Shown here: one piece after another, positions 7,741 through 19,836 of the stretch
Position numbering within the stretch: position 1 is the stretch's first letter
How the letters are laid out: the number at the start of each line of letters is the position of its first letter
Source of the DNA: Modestobacter sp. DSM 44400
GTDB lineage: Bacteria; Actinomycetota; Actinomycetes; Mycobacteriales; Geodermatophilaceae
Direction: 5' to 3'
NCBI RefSeq assembly: GCF_900107175.1
Contig: NZ_FNOZ01000006.1
Location: 83,282-147,281 of the forward strand
DNA length: 64,000 bases
Made by a program: the position numbers and the translations under genes
The notes under the pieces: generated by a model
The model's input: only the letters and a program-made list of their open reading frames with translations
Databases searched by the model: none
What the model was told of the DNA's origin: nothing

Positions 7741-9852
7741 ATGTCCCCGCAGCGCCAGCCCGACCAGTCCGCACCGAAGACCGTCAGCCCCACGGGCGTG
7801 GCGTACGACGGCCCGAAAGAGGGACGTGACCCGCGCGCCCAGGCCGGGGAGTTCCTGACGTCGGCCCAGGGCGTGCGCATCCCTGACACCGACCACTCGC
7901 TCAAGGCCGGTCGCCGGGGCCCCGTGCTGCTGGAGGACTTCCACCTCCGCGAGAAGATCATGCACTTCGACCACGAGCGGATCCCGGAGCGCGTGGTGCA
8001 CGCCCGCGGCGCCGGGGCGCACGGCGTCTTCACCGCCTACGGCGCCGCCGCCTCGGTCACCAGGGCCGCCGTGCTCGCCGAGGAGGGCCTGGAGACGCCG
8101 GTCTTCGTCCGGTTCTCCACCGTGCTGGGCTCGCGGGGGTCGGCCGACACGGCGCGGGACACCCGCGGGTTCGCGACGAAGTTCTACACGAAGGAGGGGA
8201 CCTGGGACCTGGTCGGCAACAACATGCCGGTCTTCTTCATCCAGGACGCGATCAAGTTCCCCGACATCATCCACGCCGGCAAACCGCACCCGGACCGCGA
8301 GATCCCCCAGGCGCAGTCCGCGCACGACACGTTCTGGGACTTCGTCACCCTGCACACCGAGGCCACCCACCACACGATCTGGAACATGAGCGACCGGGGC
8401 ATCCCGCGCTCCTTCCGGATGATGGAGGGGTTCGGCGTCCACACCTTCCGGCTCGTGGACGCCGACGGGAACACCTCGCTGGTCAAGTTCCACTGGAAGC
8501 CGAAGCTCGGCGTGCACTCCCTGATCTGGGAGGAGGCGCAGATCGCCGCCGGCGTCGACCCCGACTTCCACCGGCGGGACCTCTACGACGCCATCGAGGC
8601 CGGCGCCTTCCCGGAGTGGGAGCTCGGCATCCAGGTCATGCCCGACACCGACGAGGAGACCTTCGAGGGCATCGACCTGCTCGACCCGACGAAGCTCGTC
8701 CCGGAGGAGCTCTGCCCGGTGCAGCCGATCGGGAAGCTGGTGCTCAACGGCAACCCGACCAACTTCTTCGCCGAGACCGAGCAGGTCGCGTTCCACACCG
8801 GGCACGTCGTCCCGGGCATCGAGTTCACCAACGACCCCCTGCTGCAGGGGCGCAACTTCTCCTACCTGGACACCCAACTCACCCGGCTCGGCGGCCCGAA
8901 CTTCGCCCAGATCCCGATCAACCGGCCGCACGCGCCGGTGAACGACAACTCGCGCGACGGCTTCCACCAGGCGGCCGTGCACGAGGGGCTGGCGCCGTAC
9001 AAGCCCAACAGCGTGGACGGCGACTCCCCCGCCGTCGCCGACGCCGCGCACGGCGGATACGTCAACGTGCCGCGGAAGGTCGAGGGCGAGGTGGTGCGCG
9101 GCGCCGCCGCGTCTTTCGACGACCACTTCTCACACGCGGCGCTGTTCTACGCCAGCCTGTCCGACCTCGAGAAGCGGCACACCGCCGAGGCCTACACCTT
9201 CGAGCTCGGCAAGGTCTACGAGCAGGCGATCAAGGAGCGCGCGCTCACCGTGCTCGCGAAGATCGACACCGGCCTGTGCGCCCAGGTCGCCGCCGGGCTC
9301 GGCCTGCCTGCGCCGTCCGGCACGCCGGCCGAGCACCTCGCACCGTCGCCGGCGCTCCGCCAGATCACCGACGTTCCCTTCCCGATCACCGGTCGCCTCG
9401 TGGGCGTCGTAGCCGGTCCGGACGCCGACCTGGCCGGCATCGCCGCGCTGCGGACGGCGCTGGAGGCCGAGGGGGCCATGGTCAAGGTGATCGCCCCGGT
9501 CGGCGGGAAACTCGGCTCGGGCACGGACACCCAGGTCATCGAGCGGACGTTCGTCACCGGCCGCTCGATCGAGTTCGACGCGGTGGTCGTGGCCGACGGC
9601 GCGCCCAAGGACAACGACCTCAAGGCCGTCGTCCTGCTGCAGGAGGCGTTCCGCCAGCTGAAGGCGTTCGGCAGCTGGGGCGACGGCGCCGACGTGCTGA
9701 CCGCCGCCGGCATCGACACGTCGGGGCCCGGCGTGCTCGGCGCGGACAGCGGGGCCGCCCTGGCCGCGGACCTGATCGCCGCGATGGGGATGCACAAGGT
9801 GTGGGAGCGGGCGGACCTGGTGACCGCCTCGGCGGTGCCGCCGGCCGCCTGA
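7741..9852 (+). CDS. katE: large-subunit monofunctional catalase
   Basis: A 703-residue haem catalase that dismutates hydrogen peroxide. The catalytic His87 is in [15 protein letters not shown], the distal Asn in [12 protein letters not shown], and the haem-ligand Tyr region reads [16 protein letters not shown]. Its length and the C-terminal flavodoxin-like domain (residues about 555-700, starting near GRLVGVVAG) place it in the large HPII type. The ATG at 7741 was chosen because the conserved N-terminus begins there and the upstream sequence is Arg-rich low-complexity translation. A strong hairpin follows the stop. Confidence 0.95.
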   Translation: MSPQRQPDQSAPKTVSPTGVAYDGPKEGRDPRAQAGEFLTSAQGVRIPDTDHSLKAGRRGPVLLEDFHLREKIMHFDHERIPERVVHARGAGAHGVFTAYGAAASVTRAAVLAEEGLETPVFVRFSTVLGSRGSADTARDTRGFATKFYTKEGTWDLVGNNMPVFFIQDAIKFPDIIHAGKPHPDREIPQAQSAHDTFWDFVTLHTEATHHTIWNMSDRGIPRSFRMMEGFGVHTFRLVDADGNTSLVKFHWKPKLGVHSLIWEEAQIAAGVDPDFHRRDLYDAIEAGAFPEWELGIQVMPDTDEETFEGIDLLDPTKLVPEELCPVQPIGKLVLNGNPTNFFAETEQVAFHTGHVVPGIEFTNDPLLQGRNFSYLDTQLTRLGGPNFAQIPINRPHAPVNDNSRDGFHQAAVHEGLAPYKPNSVDGDSPAVADAAHGGYVNVPRKVEGEVVRGAAASFDDHFSHAALFYASLSDLEKRHTAEAYTFELGKVYEQAIKERALTVLAKIDTGLCAQVAAGLGLPAPSGTPAEHLAPSPALRQITDVPFPITGRLVGVVAGPDADLAGIAALRTALEAEGAMVKVIAPVGGKLGSGTDTQVIERTFVTGRSIEFDAVVVADGAPKDNDLKAVVLLQEAFRQLKAFGSWGDGADVLTAAGIDTSGPGVLGADSGAALAADLIAAMGMHKVWERADLVTASAVPPAA

Positions 9853-9868
9853 CAGCCGACGGCACGCC

Positions 9869-9908
9869 GTTGAGCAGGACGGGGACGCACTCTCCCGTCC
9901 TGCTCAAC
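9869..9908 (+). terminator. hairpin terminator after katE
   Basis: A perfect 15-bp inverted repeat, GTTGAGCAGGACGGG at 9869-9883 and its complement at 9894-9908, with a 10-base loop, begins 16 bases after the catalase stop. No U-tract follows, as is common in high-GC actinobacteria. Confidence 0.8.
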
Positions 9909-10064
9909 CCGGACACAGCCGGAGCGGGTCCACAACGAGTCACCCCTCGCCGTCCGCTCTCCGCGGGTGGGACCGGTCGGCGTCCGGTGCCGGTCCGGAT
10001 GCCGTCGGCCTCCCTAGCGTGATCCTCTCGGACCGCGGGCTCGACGTCCCACCCGGAGGCGGCC

Positions 10065-11488
10065 ATGTACCGGCGACTGGCAGTCGTGGGGCGGTGACCG
10101 TGGGACTCGTGCCCGGCACCGCAGCAGCGGGCCCCGGTTTCGGCGCTCACGCCGAGCCCGCCCCCGGCGCCCCGGGCACCGGCGACCCGTACGTCCTCCT
10201 CGACGGCAACGGCGGCTACGACGTCGGGCACTACGACCTCGACCTGCGCTACGACCCGGCGACCGACGTCCTCGGCGGGACGGCGATCGCCGCCCAGGCG
10301 CTGTCCAGTTCCAACCTCGACCTCCGGGGCCTGGACGTCGAGGCGGTGACCGTCGACGACCACGTCGCCACCTGGACCCGGGACGCCGGGGAGCTGACCA
10401 TCACCCCGCGTCGTGCCCTGCGGGAGGGCCGCGAGTTCACCACCGTCGTCACCTACAGCGGGGTCCCGCAGACGTTGTACGACGAGTTCGGGGCCAACGG
10501 CTTCATTCCCACCGACGACGGCGCGATCGTGGCCGGTGAGCCCGACGGTGCCGACACCTGGTTCCCGTCCAACGACCACCCGCTCGACCCCGTCTCCATC
10601 GACGTGACGGGCACCGTCCTGAAGGGCTTGGAAGCGCTGTCCAACGGGGTGCTGCGGGGCCAGTCCACCAGCACGGCTGGACTACCTGGCGCTGCACGCC
10701 CACGAGCCGATGGCGACCTACCTGGTGACCCTGGCGATCGGCGAGTACGACGTGCACGCCTACGAGGCCGACGGGATCCGTTACTGGGACGCCGTGGACG
10801 TCGGCCTGTCCGACCCCACCACCGACGGCAGCACCCCGCTGGGCGTGCAGGCGAGCGCGTCCCTGGCCCGCCAGCCGAAGTTTCCTGTCCGAGCACCTCG
10901 ATCCCTATCCGTTCCGGGCGGCCGGCGGCATCGTCGACACGCCCCGGAGCCCGGGTTCGCCCTGGAGACCCAGACCCGGTCGTCTACGCAGCCGGCTTCT
11001 TCGGCGACCCCGCGTCCGGCGACCTCGTCGTGGTGCACGAACTGGCCAACCAGTGGACCGGGGACCTGGTCCGGCTGGCCCGCTGGCAGGACATCTGGCT
11101 CAACGAGGGCTTCGCCACCTATGCCGAGTGGCTGTGGGCCGAGCACGAGGACGTGGCCACCGTCCAGGAGCAGTTCGACCAGTTCGCCGCCATCCCCGCC
11201 GACGACCCGCTGTGGACGCTGGCCCCCGGCGACCCCGGTCCGGGCACCGACCAGCTGTTTCGGTGACGCGGTGTACACCGGGGCGCGATGACGCTGCACG
11301 CGCTGCAGCTGGCGGTCGGGGACGACACGATGCTGCGCATCGTCCGGGAGTGGACGTCGTTCTACGCCGGGGAGGCCACCACCACCGAGGACTTCATCGC
11401 TCTGTCCGAGGAGGAGTCCGGGCAGCAGCTCGACGAGCTGTTCCGGATCTGGCTCTACACCCCGGGCAAGCCCGCGGTCCTGGGCTGA
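10065..11488 (+). pseudogene. decayed M1 family metallopeptidase
   Basis: Fragments of one M1 aminopeptidase lie in order but in different frames. An ATG with GGAGG starts MYRRLAVVG, broken after ten codons. The signal peptide continues in another frame at [13 protein letters not shown]. The N-terminal beta domain runs to about 10670, then the frame changes ([20 protein letters not shown]). After a further change the catalytic part appears as [12 protein letters not shown] and [12 protein letters not shown], and the tail (FYAGEATTTEDFIALSEE) starts in a new frame at 11288. The zinc motif HExxH reads HELAN, so a metal ligand is lost. At least four frame breaks make it inactive. Confidence 0.88.
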
Positions 11489-11513
11489 GCTCCCGGCCGG
11501 CCCGGCGGCCCGG

Positions 11514-11533
11514 GCGGACGGCGTGCCGTCCGC
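11514..11533. terminator. short hairpin between convergent genes
   Basis: GCGGACGGC at 11514-11522 pairs with GCCGTCCGC at 11525-11533 across two bases, right against the stop of the ferredoxin reductase gene on the other strand. It may serve both directions. Confidence 0.5.
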
Positions 11534-12268
11534 TCAGACCGCCGGGCCGCCGGAGGGGCCGAAGCGCTCCACCCGGATCGCCGCCGGTGCCACGCCCATC
11601 CCGACCAGCAGCTGGCTGGCCGACTCCGCGAACGGCGTCGACCCGCAGACGAGCGCCACCTGGCCGGATTCCCACAGCGGCAACAGGTCCATCGCGGTGA
11701 GCCGCGCGGCCGGCCGGATGCCGTGCGGCTCTCTCGTGGTCACCACCAGGGCGCCGGCCGCGACGAGCTCGTCGGCGTAGGGCAGCTCGGCCAGCGTGCG
11801 GGCCGACACCGCCACCCGCAGCAGGTCCTCACCGCCGATGTCCCGGGCGTGCCGGACCATCGCCACCAGCGGGACGACGCCGCTGCCGCCGCCGACCAGC
11901 AACGCCGGCTCCTCGCCGTCCCAGACGAACCAGCCGCCGATCGGCCCGCGCACGTCCAGCACGTCCCCGGGCTCGACGACGTCAACGAGGTAGCCGGACA
12001 CCTCACCTTCGTCCAGCCGTTCCACGAACAGCTCGACCAGCGGGTCGCCGGGCGCCGAGGCCACCGAGTAGGATCGCTGGGCGGTGTACCCGTCCTCGGC
12101 GGTCAGCCGCACCACGTAGTGCTGACCGGGCAGGTGGTCGACCCGGTCGGCGACGTCCAGCCGGAGCTCCACCGACCGGGCCACCGGACGGCTGACCCCC
12201 GCGACCGTCGCGGTCCGCCAGCCACCGGCCGGTGCCCGCAGCCGCCGTTGCGGCTGGGCGTCAGTCAC
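11534..12268 (-). CDS. ferredoxin reductase (FAD/NAD(P)H-binding)
   Basis: A 244-residue flavoprotein reductase. It has the FAD motif RSYSVAS (residues about 85-91), the nucleotide-binding GGGSGVVPLVAMVRHA and the C-terminal CGSTPFAES. It lacks its own 2Fe-2S domain. Its start overlaps the end of the sulfite-oxidase-like gene by eight bases, so the two are translationally coupled. This pair is common in actinobacteria, and the reductase probably passes electrons to or from the molybdenum enzyme, by analogy with MsrP/YedYZ systems. Confidence 0.85.
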   Translation of the reverse strand: MTDAQPQRRLRAPAGGWRTATVAGVSRPVARSVELRLDVADRVDHLPGQHYVVRLTAEDGYTAQRSYSVASAPGDPLVELFVERLDEGEVSGYLVDVVEPGDVLDVRGPIGGWFVWDGEEPALLVGGGSGVVPLVAMVRHARDIGGEDLLRVAVSARTLAELPYADELVAAGALVVTTREPHGIRPAARLTAMDLLPLWESGQVALVCGSTPFAESASQLLVGMGVAPAAIRVERFGPSGGPAV

Positions 12269-12872
12269 CCTGGTACCGCTGCTGGCGCCACGGGTCGCCG
12301 CGGTCGTGGTAGCCGTTTTGCTCCCAGAAGCCCGGCTGGTCCCGGGCCATCAGGGTCAGCTTGGAGATCCACTTCGCGCTCTTCCAGAAGTACAGGTGCG
12401 GGACGAGCAGTCGGACCGGCCCACCGTGCTCGATCGGCAGCGGCTTGCCGTCGTACTCCCAGACCACCCACGCCTTGCCGCCGGTGACGTCCTCCAGCGG
12501 CAGGTTGGTGTTGTAGCCGGTCTTGGACGTCGCCATCACGAACCGGCCCTCGGGGGTGGGCCGGGCGATGTCCAACAGCGAGTCCACGCTGATCCCGCCG
12601 AAGCGCGTGCCGAACTTCGACCAGGTGGTGACGCAGTGGATGTCGCCGCGGTACTCGGCCCCCGGCAGCTGGTGCGCCTCGTCCCAGGTCCAGGTGGTCG
12701 GCTTCTCCACCTGACCGTCGACGGTGATGCTCCACGTCTCGGGGCTGATCCGGGGCGTCGGCTCGGCGGTGAGCACCGGCCAGTCGGCTCCGGCGTCGTA
12801 CTGACCGGGAGGCAGCCGCGGGTCACGCGGCGCCCGGCTGCGGCCGAGGAAACCTCGGGTGGGTCCTGCCAC
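12261..12872 (-). CDS. sulfite oxidase-like molybdopterin oxidoreductase
   Basis: A 203-residue protein of the sulfite oxidase/YedY fold. The molybdenum-ligating Cys is in DIHCVTTWSKFGTRFGG, and HGGPVRLLVPHLYFWKSAKW forms the conserved pterin-binding C-terminal part. No twin-arginine signal is seen, so it is probably cytoplasmic. The GTG at 12872 is chosen because AGGAGAGG lies just upstream. It is coupled to the downstream ferredoxin reductase. The substrate is unknown; methionine sulfoxide or an S/N-oxide is possible. Confidence 0.86.
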   Translation of the reverse strand: MAGPTRGFLGRSRAPRDPRLPPGQYDAGADWPVLTAEPTPRISPETWSITVDGQVEKPTTWTWDEAHQLPGAEYRGDIHCVTTWSKFGTRFGGISVDSLLDIARPTPEGRFVMATSKTGYNTNLPLEDVTGGKAWVVWEYDGKPLPIEHGGPVRLLVPHLYFWKSAKWISKLTLMARDQPGFWEQNGYHDRGDPWRQQRYQGD

Positions 12873-13031
12873 GTCGTCGTCCTCTCCTGGGGGCTGGGCT
12901 GATCTCACCCGATCCTGCCCGGTGTCCTCCGGCGCTGCCTCCTCTCCCCCGGACCAGTGCGTGCGCTGAGGCTCGCCTTACATGAGGCGAGTCACGCCGC
13001 GTTCACCTGGGTATCACCTGGGCAGTGGGCA

Positions 13032-13037
13032 TACCTT
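13032..13037 (+). promoter_or_regulatory. -10 element for a probably leaderless sdhC transcript
   Basis: TACCTT fits the actinobacterial TAnnnT pattern and lies seven bases before the GTG at 13045. There is no Shine-Dalgarno sequence. This is the spacing expected if transcription begins at the start codon. I do not see a convincing -35 box. Confidence 0.5.
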
Positions 13038-13044
13038 GTTCAGC

Positions 13045-13755
13045 GTGGCGACAGTGACGACGCAGCAGGCTCCACCGAGGGCTCCCAAGACCGGGCGGTT
13101 CAGCAGCTCGGTGGTCAAGAAGGCCGTGATGGCGGTCAGCGGGATCATCATGGTGCTGTTCCTGATCGCGCACATGATCGGCAACCTGCACGTGTTCCAG
13201 GGAGCTGAAAGCTTCAACGACTACTCCGAGTGGCTCCGGTCCTTCGGTGAGCCGGCGTTCCCGCCGCGCACGCTGCTGACGGCCATCGAGGTCGTGCTGA
13301 CCATCTCGGTGCTGGCCCACATGTGGGCGGCGTACTCGCTGTGGGCCCAGGCGCGCCGCGCCCGCCCGGTGGCCTACGTCAGCAAGAAGCGGGTGCAGCA
13401 GAGCTTCGCCTCCCGCACCCTGCGATGGGGCGGGACGATCATCCTGCTGTTCATCATCTGGCACATCCTGGACATGACGTTCGGGGCGGTGAACCCCGAG
13501 GGCACCGACAGCTCGCCCTACGACCGGCTCGTGGCCAGCTTCGAGAACATCCCGATCACCCTGTTCTACGTGGTGGCGCTCATCCTGCTCGGCCTGCACC
13601 TCCGCCACGGGATCTGGAGCGCCACGCAGACCCTGGGGCAGACCACCAAGCGCCGGGAGCGGTCGGTCAACGCGATCGCCATCGTCTTCTCGACACTGCT
13701 CATCGCCGGCTACCTCGTGGTCCCGGCGGCCGTCGCATTCGGACTCGTGGACTGA
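13045..13755 (+). CDS. sdhC: succinate dehydrogenase cytochrome b subunit
   Basis: A 236-residue integral membrane haem subunit anchoring the complex. Five hydrophobic helices are visible ([74 protein letters not shown], and the last near the C-terminus). Histidines in [21 protein letters not shown] and LHLRHG are likely haem ligands. The single fused anchor is the B. subtilis/actinobacterial type, not separate SdhC and SdhD. It is first in sdhCAB. Confidence 0.93.
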   Translation: MATVTTQQAPPRAPKTGRFSSSVVKKAVMAVSGIIMVLFLIAHMIGNLHVFQGAESFNDYSEWLRSFGEPAFPPRTLLTAIEVVLTISVLAHMWAAYSLWAQARRARPVAYVSKKRVQQSFASRTLRWGGTIILLFIIWHILDMTFGAVNPEGTDSSPYDRLVASFENIPITLFYVVALILLGLHLRHGIWSATQTLGQTTKRRERSVNAIAIVFSTLLIAGYLVVPAAVAFGLVD

Positions 13756-13769
13756 GACAGGAGCCCCTG

Positions 13770-15712
<1,943 letters not shown>

Positions 15713-15716
<4 letters not shown>

Positions 15717-16468
15717 ATCTGACCCTGAAGGTCTGGCGGCAGGTCAACCCCGCCGTCAAGGGCAAGATGGTGAGCTACCACCTCACCGACGTCTCGCCCG
15801 ACATGTCGTTCCTCGAGATGCTCGACGTCCTCAACGAGCAGCTCATCCTCGACGACGACGACCCGATCGCCTTCGACCACGACTGCCGTGAGGGCATCTG
15901 CGGCTCCTGCGGCCTGATGATCAACGGCATCGCGCACGGCCCGGAGCAGACCACCACGTGCCAGCTGCACATGCGGTCGTTCTCCGACGGTGACGTCATC
16001 GACATCGAGCCGTGGCGATCGGGTGGTTTCCCGGTGGTCAAGGACCTGGTGGTCGACCGGTCGGCGTTCGACCGGATCATCGCCGTCGGCGGGTTCATCA
16101 CTGCACCGACCGGCACCGCCCCGGAGGCGCACGCGGTAGCGGTGCCGAAGCAGGACTCCGACGCCGCGTTCGACGCCGCCACCTGCATCGGCTGCGGCGC
16201 CTGCGTCGCCGCCTGCCCGAACGGCTCGGCGATGCTGTTCACCGCCGCCAAGGTGTCCCACCTCGGGCTCATGCCGCAGGGCCAGCCGGAGCGGGACGCC
16301 CGGGTGCTGAAGATGGTGGCGCAGCAGGACGCCGAGGACTTCGGTGGCTGCACCAACATCGGCGAGTGCTCCGCCGTCTGCCCGAAGGGCATCTCGATGG
16401 AGACCATCTCCCGGCTCAACCACGACCTGCTCGGCGCGCTGCGCGCCGGGGCGGTGCCGACCAGCTGA
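15713..16468 (+). CDS. sdhB: succinate dehydrogenase iron-sulfur subunit
   Basis: A 251-residue subunit with three Fe-S clusters. The N-terminal ferredoxin domain carries [15 protein letters not shown] and a further Cys in TTTCQLHM. The C-terminal part has [15 protein letters not shown] and [18 protein letters not shown] for the 4Fe-4S and 3Fe-4S clusters. The GTG overlaps the sdhA stop (GTGA). The stretch at 15893-15985 has a near-identical second copy at 35355-35447. Confidence 0.95.
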
Positions 16469-16522
16469 ACCCGGCCCATGTCCGTCTTTCGTGCGGTGGA
16501 GCGGTCTGGCGGCCCGGCGCGA

Positions 16523-17938
16523 TCATTGCTCGCAGTGTGCGGGTGGGGCCGGGCGTGGCCAACGGGGGCGCTCGATCAGCGACCCGAGCTGGCACAGGTC
16601 GGCCTCGCTATGGCGCGGTCCGATGAGCTGGGCACCCACGGGCAACCCGTCGCCGTCCGCCCCCACCGGCACGCTGAGCGCGGGATGTCCCGTGACTGAC
16701 GCCAAGGCGGTGAGCCGCGAGTACGCCGCTGTCACCGGTTCCGCCCTGGCCCCGATGCCGACGGTGTCCGCGCTGGGCGGGGCCGCGGTCACCGGCACGG
16801 ACGGCAGCAGGAGCGCGGCGAGCCGCTGTGCGCGCAGCATTGCATCGACGTCGCGGCGCAGCTGGGCCGCCACCCGCAGCGCGAGAACGTAATCGGTCCC
16901 GAGCACCCCGGCTCCAGCACGCAACAGCGCCGCAGTCTCGGGTGTGAGCGCGTCGTCGGCGAGCAACTCCGGCGTGGCCCAGTGAGTCGCCGCCTCGACC
17001 ATCATGATCACATAGCTCGCCGGGCGGGCGAGGCGGGCTCGCGTCAGCTCGACGTCAACGACCTCCACCCCGGCCGCGGATAAGCGCGCGGCGGTGGCCT
17101 GCAGGGCCCGCTGGACGGCGGGGGCGACCCGGTGCGTGCACTCGCTGGCCAACCGTCCGACCCGTAGACCGGCGGTGCCGGCCGGAGCCGAATGCGGCAA
17201 CGCGCTCAGGACCTGGTGGGCAAGCAGACAGTCGGCCGCGGTGCGGGCGATCGGTCCCACCGTGTCGAGGGACGGCGCGAGCGGGGACACGCCCTGCATC
17301 GGCACGGCGCCGGCGGTCGGGCGCAGCCCGGCCACCCCGCATAGTGCGGCGGGGATGCGGATCGAGCCGCCGGTGTCGGTGCCCAATGCGAGGCGGACGA
17401 TGCCCGCCGCGACCGCCGCGGCTGAGCCGCCACTCGAGCCGCCGGTGCCTCGCGCCAGGTCGTGAGGGTTGCGGCAGCCCGGGGTGAGCACTCCCCAGGC
17501 GAGTTCATGCATGCGTGTACGACCGATGAGGACGCCGCCGGCCTCGGTCAGCCGCTGCCAGACCACCGCATCGGTGGGGGCCACCCTGGCTGCGGAACCG
17601 GTGGTCCCGTTGCCGACCCGCTGCCCTGCGACGTCGATGTTGTCCTTGATCGCGACGGGCAGCCCCTGCAGCGGCCCCGGTGCGGCGAGGTTGGCCGCGG
17701 CGTCCTCGTACAACGCGACGAACGCGCCCAGTTCGATGGCCGACCGCGCCCTCGCCAGTGCGTCGGCGACCCCCCGCGGCCGCGACTCCGCCGGCCGCAT
17801 CGGCCGCGGCAACCCCTTCCTGTCCACCCCGGTCTCCTCGACCGTTGGCAGCAGTCCGTCGACATCCAAGTGGCGAGCGGCCTCCCGGAGCGCCCGGACG
17901 GCGCTGGCTACGGGATCAGCCACGCGTGGGCCCAGCAC
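16523..17938 (-). CDS. amidase signature family protein
   Basis: A 471-residue amidohydrolase with the full Ser-cisSer-Lys triad: Lys in GLPVAIKDNIDVAG, the cis-Ser in GTGGSSGGSAAAVAAG and the nucleophile in GTDTGGSIRIPAALCG. Such enzymes hydrolyse amides to acids and ammonia; the substrate is not readable from sequence. The start is uncertain: GTG at 17938, or GTG at 17923, which would overlap the preceding hydratase gene by eight bases. Its position in the GntR-linked cluster suggests release of an acid from an amide substrate or intermediate. Confidence 0.88.
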   Translation of the reverse strand: MLGPRVADPVASAVRALREAARHLDVDGLLPTVEETGVDRKGLPRPMRPAESRPRGVADALARARSAIELGAFVALYEDAAANLAAPGPLQGLPVAIKDNIDVAGQRVGNGTTGSAARVAPTDAVVWQRLTEAGGVLIGRTRMHELAWGVLTPGCRNPHDLARGTGGSSGGSAAAVAAGIVRLALGTDTGGSIRIPAALCGVAGLRPTAGAVPMQGVSPLAPSLDTVGPIARTAADCLLAHQVLSALPHSAPAGTAGLRVGRLASECTHRVAPAVQRALQATAARLSAAGVEVVDVELTRARLARPASYVIMMVEAATHWATPELLADDALTPETAALLRAGAGVLGTDYVLALRVAAQLRRDVDAMLRAQRLAALLLPSVPVTAAPPSADTVGIGARAEPVTAAYSRLTALASVTGHPALSVPVGADGDGLPVGAQLIGPRHSEADLCQLGSLIERPRWPRPAPPAHCEQ

Positions 17939-18608
17939 CGGACCACCCGTCCAGGTTGCGGGTGCGTTCCTCGCGCAAGCGAGCGAGCAAGTCCCCGCTT
18001 GCGACGATGTCCCGGGTCCGGGTCACCGCGGCTGGTTGGAGGTCGCGCAGTTGCAATGCCAGCTCCGCAGCCCGTGCCCACGGGTCTCCGGCGACCTCGG
18101 TGACGACGCCGACGGCCTCGGCCTGCTCGGCCGTGAGACGTCGTCCGGTGAGGGTGAGATCCAGTGTCCTGGCGCGTCCGACCAGGCTGGGCAGGATCCA
18201 GGCGCCGACGGCCAAGCCGTGTCCGGGTCCCAGCCAGCGCAGCCAGGCGCGGGGCGAGGCGATCCGCAGGTCCGCCGCGGTCGCAAGCTGGGCCCCGCCG
18301 CCGACCGCCGGACCGTCGAGGACGGCGATCACGGGGGCCGACCGACAAACCATTACCTCGTAGCAGGCGTAGAGGCGATCAGAGACGCGCGCTCGTTCGT
18401 CGTCCGGGATGTGCAGGTCGGCACCGGCGCAAAAGATGCCCGGCGTCGTGCTACCGAGCAGTGCTATGTGACTGGGGTCGGTCTGCAACGCATCGATCAA
18501 CGCGTCCACCGTCTGCGAGTCGACCGCGTTACGTCGCTCGGGACGGTTGAGCCGAATCCGGACGACGCCGTCCGCCGCCGGCTCGTAGACCAGTGGCGAC
18601 GAGAACAC
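17916..18608 (-). CDS. enoyl-CoA hydratase/isomerase family protein
   Basis: A 230-residue crotonase-fold protein. The CoA-binding and oxyanion-hole regions are FCAGADLHIP and the second oxyanion turn VGGGAQLATAADLRIAS. Its active-site acids differ from classical hydratases, so isomerase, hydrolase or lyase activity cannot be excluded. The GTG at 18608 is favoured because AAAGGGGCG lies just upstream; an ATG at 18647 would add 13 residues. It is cotranscribed with the amidase. A TGATATACCG operator-like site lies about 95 bases upstream. Confidence 0.82.
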   Translation of the reverse strand: MFSSPLVYEPAADGVVRIRLNRPERRNAVDSQTVDALIDALQTDPSHIALLGSTTPGIFCAGADLHIPDDERARVSDRLYACYEVMVCRSAPVIAVLDGPAVGGGAQLATAADLRIASPRAWLRWLGPGHGLAVGAWILPSLVGRARTLDLTLTGRRLTAEQAEAVGVVTEVAGDPWARAAELALQLRDLQPAAVTRTRDIVASGDLLARLREERTRNLDGWSGAGPTRG

Positions 18609-19152
18609 GGGACGCCCCTTTCTGGAGATCTCATGACGGCTGGACATCGCGGGAGGGCGGGAGGAACCGCGCTTCGAAGCTTGTTCCCGAGCGAGAGGAG
18701 GATGATATACCGGAGTCGCGCTGCGGCGACGTTTCTTCGCTCGGCAGCTGCCTGACGATCGAGGTAGAAGAATCTTCAGCAGCTCATCGGCTGCCAGCTC
18801 CCCTGTCCGCGAGCGGGCACCTACCGACGAGAGCCCGGACGACGGCGTCGCCGCTTCGACCGCACTCAGCGAGCGCGGCCGGACGCCGCTCCGCGCACCG
18901 TGATGATATCGCCGTCGTCGTCTCGGTGAGCTGTCTCGTCATGATCCCCACCCGCCTTCCCGCATACGGCGTTCTACTTCTTCGACGTCCCGCGCTCGCT
19001 TGGAGGGACCATCCCCGCCCCTGTGCGGGGCGACGCGACGCGACGCGAGGTACCATCATCGCCGGGAGCGCGACTGGCATGCCTGGGCTGCGACTGAATA
19101 CGGGCGCCGCCGCACACCGCATGACAGCCCGCAATGATCCGAGGGAAGTCCA
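18609..19152. other. intergenic region between hydratase and GntR genes
   Basis: About 540 bases without a convincing gene. It contains the operator-like palindrome at 18703 and must hold the divergent promoters for the hydratase-amidase unit and the regulator. GC is visibly lower than in flanking genes. A GGTACC palindrome at about 19049 resembles the operator arms without the central AT; I do not count it as a site. Confidence 0.6.
18703..18712. promoter_or_regulatory. operator-like palindrome A
   Basis: TGATATACCG matches the TGGTATACCA palindrome at eight of ten positions. It lies between the hydratase-amidase unit and the GntR gene. It is the weakest of the four sites. Confidence 0.45.
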
Positions 19153-19836
19153 TTGTCCACCTTCAGCAGCAAGACCGACATGGTGACGGCCACGCTGCGC
19201 GAGTTGATTTTGGTGGGCGATCTCAGACCGGGCGAGCAACTTCGTCAGCGCGAACTGTCGGCACGCCTCTGCGTGAGCCAGACGCCGGTTCGAGAGGCCC
19301 TTCGCCGGCTGGAGTCGGAGGGGCTCGTCGTCTCCGACTCCTACCGTGGGTCCACCGTCGCCGAAGCTGGACTAGGCGCGACGGAGGAGAACTACCAACT
19401 GCGGGCGGCATTGGAAGGATTGGGCTCCTCGCTTGCGGCAGCGGTCATCACGGAGCCACAGCTGGCATCGCTCGAGGCGATGAACAGGCGGCTGACCGAG
19501 GTGACCTCCGATCACGAGCAGTACGCAGAACTAAATCGCAAGTTCCATTTTGCGGTGTATGAGTACGCCAATAGCCCCCTCCTGCTTTCATTGATGCGGC
19601 TGCTCTGGCAGTCAATGCCGGGCGGACCGAAGGTGCTGCGGTCGCACGCGGAGTCGGTCGCCCAGCACGGCACGCTCCTCGATGCTCTTCGTGATCGCGA
19701 TGCAGAACGGGCGGCGGAAGTGACCCGGAGGCACATCCTCGGGTCAGCCCATCTTGACAGCGGGACCGGCGAGGAGTTGGCGGAGCGGGGAACCGACTAC
19801 GCGCCTACGCCGCCCGGGGAGTCACCCAACCGGTGA
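19153..19836 (+). CDS. GntR family regulator, FadR/FCD subgroup
   Basis: A 227-residue regulator. The winged helix is at about residues 10-70 with RQRELSARLCVSQTPVREAL followed by RRLESEGLV. The C-terminal FCD effector domain keeps the metal/ligand histidines in LNRKFHFAVYEY, HAESVAQHG and RRHILGSAH. FCD proteins bind small organic acids and usually repress catabolic genes at TNGTNNNACNA-like palindromes. The TTG start is used because GAGGGAAG precedes it. It is convergent with livF (15-base overlap of the ends). Best local candidate to bind the TGGTATACCA sites. Confidence 0.87.
   Translation: MSTFSSKTDMVTATLRELILVGDLRPGEQLRQRELSARLCVSQTPVREALRRLESEGLVVSDSYRGSTVAEAGLGATEENYQLRAALEGLGSSLAAAVITEPQLASLEAMNRRLTEVTSDHEQYAELNRKFHFAVYEYANSPLLLSLMRLLWQSMPGGPKVLRSHAESVAQHGTLLDALRDRDAERAAEVTRRHILGSAHLDSGTGEELAERGTDYAPTPPGESPNR

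Noticed and set aside
7408..9126. 572-codon open frame antisense to katE
   Set aside because: Shadow of a well-conserved catalase.
19049..19054. GGTACC near the GntR gene (also at about 24873) as further operators
   Set aside because: The arms match but the central AT is missing, which changes half-site spacing, so I did not count them.
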